Assembly (NCBI GenBank): GCA_910577015.1
Contig: CAJTKU010000030.1
Coordinates: 1 to 18,780 of the forward strand
Direction: 5' to 3'
Source of the DNA: an uncultured Lachnospiraceae bacterium
GTDB lineage: Bacteria > Bacillota > Clostridia > Lachnospirales > Lachnospiraceae
Length of the DNA stretch: 18,780 bases
The position numbers and the translations under genes are program-made. Below, piece after piece: positions 7,466 to 13,277 of this stretch (positions are counted from its first letter, which is position 1; each line of letters begins with the position of its first letter). Below the pieces are notes generated by a model, which made no database searches, was not told the origin of the DNA, and saw only the letters and a program-made list of their open reading frames with translations.

Positions 7466-7881
7466 AAACATGTGCTATTTGGTTTCCTTTTAATGCTTAA
7501 TAATCTGATAAAATCATCAAACAAAGAAGTGTCTTTCGGTTCAAACATCATCCATTTCCCATCATGATAAGTTTGGGTTTCATCATAAATTCGTTGGACT
7601 TCCTCCCCGAAATTTTCTCTCATCTTTTCAAATTTCAAGCGTTCATCTCTTCCGAGAATCACCATAAATCCTACACAGTTTTCTCTTGCATATAATGCGC
7701 AAAGCGTTTTACCTCCCCGACGGTATTTATATTCATAGGTCCATGCCTTACCGCCTTTATCCCACAAACAATCCATATCATATTTTTCCTCAATGAGAGC
7801 GCATAATTTATTCCATATGTCATATAAAGATTTTCCAACTAAATTTGTCATTTGCTCTTTGTCAGGTATTTTATCAAGCAT
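7456..7881 (-). CDS. DUF3788 family protein
   Basis: A 141-residue soluble protein with no signal peptide. It matches the DUF3788 family pattern as I know it: WDKGGKAWTYEYKYRRGGKT, a LYARENCVGFMVILGRDE strand region, DGKWMMFEPKD, and a C-terminal DDFIRLLSIKRKP. The function of the family is unknown. The start is supported by AGGAGG 5 nt upstream of ATG. It is the first gene after a recognisable promoter (7922-7950), so it probably heads the transcript running through the phosphatase fusion and beyond. The final codons overlap the repeated leader element. Confidence 0.85.
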   Translation of the reverse strand: MLDKIPDKEQMTNLVGKSLYDIWNKLCALIEEKYDMDCLWDKGGKAWTYEYKYRRGGKTLCALYARENCVGFMVILGRDERLKFEKMRENFGEEVQRIYDETQTYHDGKWMMFEPKDTSLFDDFIRLLSIKRKPNSTCLQK

Positions 7882-7921
7882 GACAGCCTCCTACCTTTAT
7901 AACTCCCAACTTATATGTTTG

Positions 7922-7950
7922 ATTATAAAATATTTGTTTGTTGCTCGCAA
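7922..7950 (-). promoter_or_regulatory. Promoter of the DUF3788 gene with overlapping inverted repeat
   Basis: On minus, TTGCGA (7945-7950) is 17 nt from TATAAT (7922-7927). The -35 hexamer lies inside a palindrome GTTGC-TC-GCAAC. Flanking AATATTT sequences also pair if a 4-nt bulge is allowed, so a repressor operator or RNA hairpin is possible. Confidence 0.6.
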
Positions 7951-7969
7951 CGAATATTTATACGCTGAT

Positions 7970-8014
7970 AATAAAAAGCCGGGGATACAGGACTCAAACG
8001 CCTTCTCCCGGCTT
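7970..8014 (-). terminator. Rho-independent terminator after the APH gene and small ORF
   Basis: On minus, AAGCCGGG (8007-8014) pairs with CCCGGCTT (7976-7983) over 8 bp around a 23-nt loop, followed by TTTTTATTAT. It lies 3 nt after the stop of the 39-codon ORF and before the next promoter, which fits termination of the APH transcript. Confidence 0.6.
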
Positions 8015-8016
8015 AT

Positions 8017-8136
8017 TTAAACATCAATACTGTCTTGTTCAATTGCTGCATTGACTTCCTCATATATCCGTCCGGATATCTCCGCTCTGTATGTATCCCC
8101 CAAAATATTTTCCGGTTTTGCCACATCCAGCCTCAT
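8017..8136 (-). CDS. Small 39-residue ORF overlapping the APH stop codon
   Basis: ATG at 8134-8136 overlaps the APH stop in an ATGA arrangement, a common sign of translational coupling. The 39-residue product starts MRLDVAKPENILGD and ends EEVNAAIEQDSIDV. It is acidic and probably helical, with no membrane segment. The only Shine-Dalgarno-like sequence is a weak AGG immediately before the ATG. The ORF ends just before the terminator, so it fits exactly into the transcript. I do not recognise a family. It could instead be the displaced C-terminal end of a longer ancestral APH protein after a frameshift. Confidence 0.35.
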   Translation of the reverse strand: MRLDVAKPENILGDTYRAEISGRIYEEVNAAIEQDSIDV

Positions 8137-8945
8137 CCTATTCGGATACTCTGCGCAACTTCTATTTCATGTCCGTTTATCTCATCGCCGTCCTCCGCGC
8201 ACCAGACATTGGCCAGCACCGTTTCCATGAAAAAGAGTTTTCCGATATCCTCCTCCGGATATCCTGTCTGCCTGCCCAGCATCTGAATAGCCTCCTCGAT
8301 ATGTTGTACGTCCGAACATGCATGGTCCGTGTCTAACTCATTCAACAGGAATCTGGGCAAATCCAGGATGGCGGGGCCAACGACTCCTTTGGGGTCTATC
8401 ATGGCGTAGCTTCCATCGGTTCGCAGCAACAGATTGTCATGATGCAGGTCGCCGTGAAGGAGCAATCTATCCGAATATTTCACAAACATTTCCACACAAA
8501 TGCCCCGCGCCCGGAATGCCAAATCCGCCATTTCCTCTGGCACATGGTTGCGCAAACAGTATTCGCAGATTTGCTCCAGCCAGTCCAGGTACGTTTCTCC
8601 CTCCTCTGCAGGCTTATGTATCTCCCGGAACACCTGAGAGAATATCCGAATCCGCTTTTCCAGAGACGATTCTTTCCGCAGCACTGTCCCCGGAAAAATG
8701 CGCTCCTCCAAAAGAAATCCGGCGCTTTCATCGTAAGCATAAACCTTGCAGCTATGTTTGCCGGACAGTCCTGCAAGCATCCGATACTCGGAGTTCAGCT
8801 GCGATGTATTCCCATCGATTTTCAATATAACAGGACCCAACTGTTCCGACTCCGCAGAAAAGACTGCCTTTGTCGAATGTTGATAGATTACTTCACAGTG
8901 TTTCAATCCCCATCTTCTGACTGCATTGTTTCGTTTGCTATCCAT
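8133..8945 (-). CDS. Aminoglycoside phosphotransferase family protein, APH(6)/hydroxyurea kinase-like
   Basis: A 270-residue soluble kinase of the protein-kinase-like APH fold, closest by motif to the APH(6) streptomycin kinase family (PF04655). It has an ATP-binding Lys in VILK (about 39-42) and the catalytic loop LLHGDLHHDNLLL with D166 and N171. The metal-binding IDPKGVVGPAILDLPRF (D184) is typical of APH(6). Streptomycin 6-phosphorylation is a family-based guess; many chromosomal homologues have unknown substrates. The frame is open to 8993, but GGAG 7 nt before the ATG at 8945 fixes the start. A strong terminator lies 28 nt upstream of the start and I see no convincing promoter in between, which raises the possibility of attenuation control. 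The ATGA overlap at its end couples it to a small ORF. Confidence 0.85.
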   Translation of the reverse strand: MDSKRNNAVRRWGLKHCEVIYQHSTKAVFSAESEQLGPVILKIDGNTSQLNSEYRMLAGLSGKHSCKVYAYDESAGFLLEERIFPGTVLRKESSLEKRIRIFSQVFREIHKPAEEGETYLDWLEQICEYCLRNHVPEEMADLAFRARGICVEMFVKYSDRLLLHGDLHHDNLLLRTDGSYAMIDPKGVVGPAILDLPRFLLNELDTDHACSDVQHIEEAIQMLGRQTGYPEEDIGKLFFMETVLANVWCAEDGDEINGHEIEVAQSIRIG

Positions 8946-8972
8946 TTTCGCTCTCCATTTCTTTTGTCTGAT

Positions 8973-9007
8973 AAAAAAAAAGAGCGGTGGCATGTTCAGC
9001 TCTCTTT
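8973..9007 (-). terminator. Terminator or attenuator 28 nt upstream of the APH start codon
   Basis: On minus, AAAGAGAGC (8999-9007) pairs with GCTCTTTTT (8977-8985) over 9 bp with one G-U, around a 13-nt loop. The U tract continues to 8973 (nine T in total). It is a convincing intrinsic terminator pointing at the APH gene. Confidence 0.75.
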
Positions 9008-9021
9008 CTTATTCCTCTTTC

Positions 9022-9126
9022 TTATTCCTCTTCTTTATCTTCCTTTACTGCTAAATCTATCAGTCCATCTGAATGTTTTCTGATTTCCTGTTGTTTCGCC
9101 TGCCTCCGCCAAAGCAAAAGTGGCAT
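9022..9126 (-). CDS. Possible 34-residue ORF or gene remnant upstream of the APH terminator
   Basis: The frame from ATG 9124-9126 to TAA 9022-9024 reads MPLLLWRRQAKQQ and ends VKEDKEEE: a short hydrophobic start, a basic stretch and an acidic tail. The composition looks like real coding DNA outside the GC-rich repeats, but the ATG lies within the first repeat unit and the frame stays open further upstream. It may be a leader peptide, the 3' remnant of a gene replaced by the repeats, or chance. The stop codon is 15 nt upstream of the terminator stem. No family recognised. Confidence 0.3.
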   Translation of the reverse strand: MPLLLWRRQAKQQEIRKHSDGLIDLAVKEDKEEE

Positions 9127-9232
9127 CCCCCGCCGGGCATGCGGCATCCCCCGCCCGGAAATGCGACATCCCCCGCCCGGCACACTCGAAAAGCCTGCGG
9201 CATCCCCCGCCGGGCATGCTCGAAAAGCCTGC
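9122..9232. repeat. GC-rich tandem repeat, four units
   Basis: Four copies of GRCATCCCCCGCCSGG start at 9122, 9143, 9165 and 9199. The first two units are 21-22 nt. The last two are 34 nt and share the extra CTCGAAAAGCCTGC. A partial fifth copy (GACATC-GG-CCCCGCCCGG) lies at 9317-9334, across the right arm of the adjacent inverted repeat. The GC content is far above the surrounding DNA. There is no spacer variation of CRISPR type. Confidence 0.85.
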
Positions 9233-9267
9233 GGCTTTCCTCGCTTTGCGGCTGTCGCCGCATGTGT

Positions 9268-9324
9268 CCGATGTCACAAAAAGCTGTTGGTGAGCAAGCT
9301 CCCCACAGCTTTTTGTGACATCGG
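9268..9324. repeat. 20-bp perfect inverted repeat
   Basis: CCGATGTCACAAAAAGCTGT (9268-9287) is the exact reverse complement of 9305-9324, with a 17-nt loop that can pair further (GAG/CTC). It lies between tRNA-Pro and the tandem repeats. It could terminate tRNA-Pro transcription, but lacks a following U run on either strand. It looks more like part of a dispersed palindromic element. Confidence 0.85.
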
Positions 9325-9351
9325 CCCCGCCCGGCTCGTAGCTATGAAAAA

Positions 9352-9426
9352 TCGGGGTGACAGGATTCGAACCTGCGACCTCCTGGTCCCAAACCAGGCG
9401 CTCTAGCCAAGCTGAGCCACACCCCG
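9352..9426 (-). tRNA. tRNA-Pro (anticodon UGG)
   Basis: A complete cloverleaf on minus: acceptor CGGGGTG/CACCCCG, D arm GCTC..GAGC, anticodon arm CCTGG-TTTGGGA-CCAGG, T arm GCAGG-TTCGAAT-CCTGT, discriminator A. No CCA is encoded. The next bases are a T run on the minus strand. Confidence 0.96.
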
Positions 9427-9464
9427 ATAAAATGTACCTTCTTCATATAAATAACGCGAAATTT

Positions 9465-9493
9465 ATTATATAATACCTGTTAAAGGATGTCAA
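9465..9493 (-). promoter_or_regulatory. Consensus sigma-A promoter of tRNA-Pro
   Basis: On minus, TTGACA (9488-9493), 17-nt spacer, TATAAT (9465-9470): a full match to the housekeeping consensus in both hexamers and in spacing. Transcription would begin about 30 nt before the tRNA. Confidence 0.92.
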
Positions 9494-9546
9494 CCGCTAC
9501 TTATTCACGAAGCAGCCTTAACTGCAGCACATAACCCCACAGAACT

Positions 9547-9604
9547 AAAGTTCCGACGGAGAATGCCCGTTTTGGGCATTCTCCTGTGTATGACTCAGAA
9601 CTTT
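9547..9604 (-). terminator. Strong hairpin after the chemoreceptor gene, without U tract
   Basis: GGAGAATGCCC (9558-9568) and GGGCATTCTCC (9574-9584) form a perfect 11-bp stem with a 5-nt loop. An outer 7-bp stem AAAGTTC (9547-9553) / GAACTTT (9598-9604) can enclose it. It is placed as an operon terminator, but no run of U follows. It may therefore act as a processing or stabilising structure, or be a dispersed palindromic repeat. Confidence 0.5.
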
Positions 9605-9618
9605 TTCTTGAAATGCTT

Positions 9619-11094
9619 TTATTGCTGCTGTATGTCCTTTAATCCCTGTGCATTGCTGCTCAGCCTTACTGCAATTTCATTTACTTCGCTTACTATTTGT
9701 CTGTTTGCCTGACAGGTTCCTACCGTTTCACCGGAATGCGCCGTAACTTCTTCCGTAATGGCAGATATGGTCTGGATATTTTTCACAATGTCCTCATTGG
9801 CCTCCGCCAAATCCGTTATCATGTTTTCCATACCCTGCGTCTTTTGGGTGATGTCCTCCGTCATTTCCGTAATGACCTGTAAATTATTGCCCAGCTTTTC
9901 TGCCATTTCCTCCTGCGCAATGGTGTTCTCCTGTAGTATGGCAACTGCCTCCGTTACCTCTGTCAATTCCTTTACTACTGTCTGAATCATATCCGTAATG
10001 CTCACGGCTGCTGATTTGGTCTGCTCGGACAAATCGGTAACCTGCGTTGCCACAACCGCAAATCCCCGGCCTGCATCCCCGGCACGCGCCGCCTCAATAC
10101 TGGCATTTAACGCCAGCATACCCGTACGGTTAGCCACACTGGTAATCAACGCGATGATTTCGTTCATTTTACCGGCCTGCCCCTGTAACTGGTCAGTCAA
10201 ATCAACCACCGTGGTATTTGCTTCTTTGGACTTTTCAGCTTGGCTTTTCAACTCTTTCATGGTGGTAAGGCCTGTTTCCACTTCCCCGGCAGCCGTACGC
10301 ATTCCTTTTGCAATGTTGCTGCTGACCTCTCGCACATCCTCTATCAGCTTCTGGATATCCTCCGTGCGTACAAGCTGATTCTGCACGGATTCAGCCGCTT
10401 CCATGGTGCCTGTGCTGACCTCCTCCATGGCAATTCCCATTTCATTGGACGAGCCATCCAGTTTGCTCATGTGACGGTCTATCTGTTCTATGCCCTCCGA
10501 CATTTCACCGGAAAGACGCATCACTTCCCGCAGCATTTTTTCAATCTTTTCTTTCTCTGTTTCCAGTTCCAGCCTTTTATCTTCATTAATTTGTTTTGAC
10601 AGCCTTGTTGTAATTACTACCAATACGCAGATAAGCAGCATCAGCAAAATCCTGATTTCCAAATCAGGTATCTGCTCTTTGGCATATCCGATAGTCACTG
10701 CCCTGTAAACGACATCCGCCACATTGATAACCATGGCGCCGATTCCGATTTTAACACAGTACTTCTGGTCGGAATACGGGGTAATTGCCACCAGCATAGG
10801 GATAAGATAGGTAAAAGTCATCATACTGTTTGTGGTAAACACAGCAACGGCATACAGCAGAAGATAGCTCCACGCAACCAATTTTCTGATAAAAAGACTG
10901 TCCCTGTTCCTGCGGTATATACAGGCTTCTATTATTACAGGAACAATGCAAAGCGCCGCAATCATAAGAAAATAAGGTAAATCCCTGCTCCCCTTCAATA
11001 CTTCCACAAAATATGCCAAGGCGATGATACCGTCAACAATTCCATGGCATAAAATAGTACTTTTGTTTACTCTGGCTGTGTCTGAATAATTCAT
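9619..11094 (-). CDS. Methyl-accepting chemotaxis protein-like receptor with membrane-embedded sensor
   Basis: 491 residues. The first about 165 residues form roughly six closely spaced hydrophobic segments with no sizeable extracellular domain. A charged coiled-coil follows (KQINEDKRLELETEKEKIEK) and then a cytoplasmic MCP signalling domain. The hairpin tip (about 321-349) carries ANRTGMLALNASIEAARAG and GRGFAVVA, the region that contacts CheA/CheW in canonical receptors. No HAMP domain is obvious. The gene is the last in a tight operon, 19 nt after the YfcE-type phosphoesterase, an unusual position for a receptor. No che or flagellar genes are in the window. The sensed signal (membrane or small hydrophobic ligand) is unknown. 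Confidence 0.88.
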   Translation of the reverse strand: MNYSDTARVNKSTILCHGIVDGIIALAYFVEVLKGSRDLPYFLMIAALCIVPVIIEACIYRRNRDSLFIRKLVAWSYLLLYAVAVFTTNSMMTFTYLIPMLVAITPYSDQKYCVKIGIGAMVINVADVVYRAVTIGYAKEQIPDLEIRILLMLLICVLVVITTRLSKQINEDKRLELETEKEKIEKMLREVMRLSGEMSEGIEQIDRHMSKLDGSSNEMGIAMEEVSTGTMEAAESVQNQLVRTEDIQKLIEDVREVSSNIAKGMRTAAGEVETGLTTMKELKSQAEKSKEANTTVVDLTDQLQGQAGKMNEIIALITSVANRTGMLALNASIEAARAGDAGRGFAVVATQVTDLSEQTKSAAVSITDMIQTVVKELTEVTEAVAILQENTIAQEEMAEKLGNNLQVITEMTEDITQKTQGMENMITDLAEANEDIVKNIQTISAITEEVTAHSGETVGTCQANRQIVSEVNEIAVRLSSNAQGLKDIQQQ

Positions 11095-11113
11095 TTTATC
11101 AATCTCCTTCCTA

Positions 11114-11593
11114 TTATAAGTATCTCAATGTAAAATGCGCTTCCCCGTATCTGTCTATATCCATCAGGACATAGGAGGGGTTCCGCCCGTCCTGTCTCGG
11201 ATAAGAAAGGCTGCCGGGGTTGATGGCAACGACATCGTCGTTAATGTCAATCACAGGCCTGTGTGTATGTCCGTAAAATACAATATCTACCCCCCTTGTT
11301 TTAGCTTCCTGTTTCAAACGTTCATTTCCCATCGAAACATAGTAATTATGCCCGTGGGTAACCCATATATGGTATTTTCCTATTTCAAACTCCCGCTCCG
11401 CAGGAAGCTGGGAAAAGAAATCGTTATTGCCTGCCACCATCTCCACAAGGCAGTCCGACGCCGCCGATATGGCATATTCGCTTCCTTCTATATCACCGCA
11501 GTGAATCACCATGTCCACCGGTGAAACCTTTTTCAGCACTTTAAAAAAATTTTCATTTTTTTTATGTGTGTCGCTAACAATCAGAACTTTCAT
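11114..11593 (-). CDS. YfcE/MJ0936-type metallophosphoesterase
   Basis: A 159-residue cytosolic calcineurin-fold phosphodiesterase. All metal-ligand motifs are present: SDTH (D8, H10), HCGD (D34), GNND (N57), THGH (H80/H82) and YGHTHRP (H109, H111), followed by NPGS. Relatives hydrolyse phosphodiesters such as bis-pNPP with Mn2+; the natural substrate is uncertain. Length matches the family. The start is preceded by GGGGA with 6-nt spacing. It lies 12 nt downstream of rdgB, an arrangement common in Clostridia, and is likely translated from the same mRNA. Confidence 0.92.
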   Translation of the reverse strand: MKVLIVSDTHKKNENFFKVLKKVSPVDMVIHCGDIEGSEYAISAASDCLVEMVAGNNDFFSQLPAEREFEIGKYHIWVTHGHNYYVSMGNERLKQEAKTRGVDIVFYGHTHRPVIDINDDVVAINPGSLSYPRQDGRNPSYVLMDIDRYGEAHFTLRYL

Positions 11594-11605
11594 CTTGCGT
11601 CCCCA

Positions 11606-12208
11606 TTACCCGTTTTTTAACATCTTTTCTTTCATGGCCCGAAGCGCCAGTCCCCTATGGCTGACTGCATTTTTTTCTTCTTCGGTCAGTTCCGCAGTCG
11701 TCTTTCCCAGTTTGGGGACATAAAAAATAGGGTCATAGCCAAATCCGCCGCTTCCTTTTTCCTCATATCCGATTCTTCCCTCAATGACTCCCCTCGCGGT
11801 AAGTTCCCTTCCATCGGGAAAAACTGCTGCAATGGCACATACAAATCGCGCCGTCCTTTTTTCATCCGGTACACCGTCAAGCCGCTCAATCAGATTTTGG
11901 TTTTTAATCCTGTAGGAAGTTTCCTCACCCAGATAACGGGCGGAAAAAATACCCGGTTCTTTGTTCAAATAATCTATTTCCAGCCCGGAATCATCCGCCA
12001 TAACGATATCACCCGGTTCTGCTCCTGCTGCCACAGCTCTTGCCTTTATCAGTGCATTTTCCTCATAGGTAGAACCGTTCTCCTCTATTTCCACCCGGAC
12101 GCCGGCATCCTTCATGGATACCACTTCCATGTTTAAATCTCCCAAAATCCTTTTAATTTCCTTGATTTTACCTGCATTTCCCGTTGCAAATACAATCCTT
12201 TCCGCCAT
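11606..12208 (-). CDS. rdgB: RdgB/HAM1 family non-canonical purine NTP pyrophosphatase
   Basis: A 200-residue enzyme hydrolysing ITP, dITP and XTP to the monophosphate plus pyrophosphate, which keeps deaminated purines out of DNA and RNA. Visible family motifs are FATGNAGKIKE (8-17), ADDSGLEID (71-79, with the catalytic Asp), PGIFSARY, GFGYDPIF (155-162) and SHRGLALRAM (183-192). The open frame extends to 12331, but AGGAGG 5 nt before the ATG at 12208 clearly sets the start, leaving a 19-nt gap after the upstream amidase-like gene. Length is standard. Confidence 0.95.
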   Translation of the reverse strand: MAERIVFATGNAGKIKEIKRILGDLNMEVVSMKDAGVRVEIEENGSTYEENALIKARAVAAGAEPGDIVMADDSGLEIDYLNKEPGIFSARYLGEETSYRIKNQNLIERLDGVPDEKRTARFVCAIAAVFPDGRELTARGVIEGRIGYEEKGSGGFGYDPIFYVPKLGKTTAELTEEEKNAVSHRGLALRAMKEKMLKNG

Positions 12209-12227
12209 AATTTCCTCCTTGTTCCTG

Positions 12228-13277
12228 TCAAAAACCGTACTGCTCATAAGCTTCCAGAATCGCCAGATACAACCCCTTGGCAATACGCTCCCTGTAAGCT
12301 TCTTCCTGCAGCAAACCCGCTTCCCGTTCATTGGTGGCGTATCCTGCGCAAAGCACTGCTGCCGGTACCCTGGCTTCCTGCAATATCATATCACCTTCTT
12401 TTGCAGGAAACAACCCGTTTCCCCGGCCGCTGATTTCGGTAACCACATTCCTCTCCACCATATCGGCGAGTTCCACGCTGCCAAACCCGGGAATAAAATA
12501 ATCCTTATTGTAAAAGGTTTCCGTACCGTAAACGGATGCGTCCCCGCTTTCATTGAGGCGGATGCTGATAAACATATCCGCGCAGACAGCATTGGCAAGG
12601 TACACCCTGCCTTCCGCTGAAACGTCCGCATCGTCCGTCCTTGTATAATATGCTTTTATGTCTGTCTGTTCCAATAACAGTTTCAGACGTTTCACGATAT
12701 CCAGCGTAAATTCTTTTTCCGTTACCCCATCTGCGGAAATTCCTTCATCCGTTCCGCCGCACCCTGCATCAATTACCACAATTTTATCAAACATTTCCCT
12801 GGGCGGGACAAACTCTATATGTAAATAGTTGTCTTCAATAAAACTTCTGCACTCATACACATCAAGCAGCCTGAATTTTAACAACACGGTATCCCGGACA
12901 TAATCATATGTACCGGATTCCACCTGGGAGATATTGCCGAAAACAGCTTCCTTATCATAATAATTTTCTGACATGCCGCGTATGTAAATCCAGATTTCCC
13001 TGTCCATGTAATGATTCTCCATGGTCACATCTTCGGCCTTTACCCCTGCATCCAACGGAATCCACAAGTAATCGTCGCTCTCTTCCCCCTGCTTAAACCG
13101 AAGCTGCCTGCCCATACCTGTATTCTCGCTATCCTGCATCCCTCCGGTTACCTGGTCCTGCGCAACATTGTCTATCATGATTATCTTGTGGTCCGCATAG
13201 TATATCATGCCGCCCATGGCTGCTGCACAGTATAACAATGCATATATAAATGTCCTTATCCTCAATCCTGTACGCAT
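12228..13277 (-). CDS. Degenerate N-acetylmuramoyl-L-alanine amidase (Amidase_3 fold), probably inactive
   Basis: A 349-residue membrane-anchored protein. A single N-terminal hydrophobic helix (about 9-28) leads to an outside-facing region resembling an AMIN-type beta domain (about 60-160), then an Amidase_3 domain (about 165-349). Family landmarks are present (VVIDAGCGG, EKEF, TRTDD, LANAVCADMFISI, PAAVL..GYATN), but catalytic residues differ. The first zinc His of GHGG is C173, the second zinc His of SIHxN is R240, and the catalytic Glu of VExGF aligns with C310. Only zinc ligand E187 is kept. It therefore probably does not cleave peptidoglycan and may bind it or regulate another amidase. 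The start overlaps the end of the methyltransferase gene by 16 nt, with GAGG very close to the ATG. Confidence 0.8.
   Translation of the reverse strand: MRTGLRIRTFIYALLYCAAAMGGMIYYADHKIIMIDNVAQDQVTGGMQDSENTGMGRQLRFKQGEESDDYLWIPLDAGVKAEDVTMENHYMDREIWIYIRGMSENYYDKEAVFGNISQVESGTYDYVRDTVLLKFRLLDVYECRSFIEDNYLHIEFVPPREMFDKIVVIDAGCGGTDEGISADGVTEKEFTLDIVKRLKLLLEQTDIKAYYTRTDDADVSAEGRVYLANAVCADMFISIRLNESGDASVYGTETFYNKDYFIPGFGSVELADMVERNVVTEISGRGNGLFPAKEGDMILQEARVPAAVLCAGYATNEREAGLLQEEAYRERIAKGLYLAILEAYEQYGF

Noticed and set aside
7976..8014. tRNA-like string GGGGATACAGGACTCAAACG
   Set aside because: It resembles a T arm, but the stem does not pair and no D or anticodon arm is present. It is the loop of the terminator after the APH gene.
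8318..9083. Long plus-strand ORFs opposite the APH gene
   Set aside because: They are antisense to a gene with clear HGDLHHDN and DPK motifs, lack ribosome binding sites and have low-complexity shadow composition.
9122..9232. CRISPR-like array
   Set aside because: Units are directly adjacent with no unique spacers of constant length, and no cas genes are nearby.
9035..9277. Minus-strand ORFs with Gly/Arg/Cys repeats across the GC-rich region
   Set aside because: All three frames are open because the repeats lack stop codons. The repeated peptide simply reflects the DNA repeat, and there is no ribosome binding site or family.
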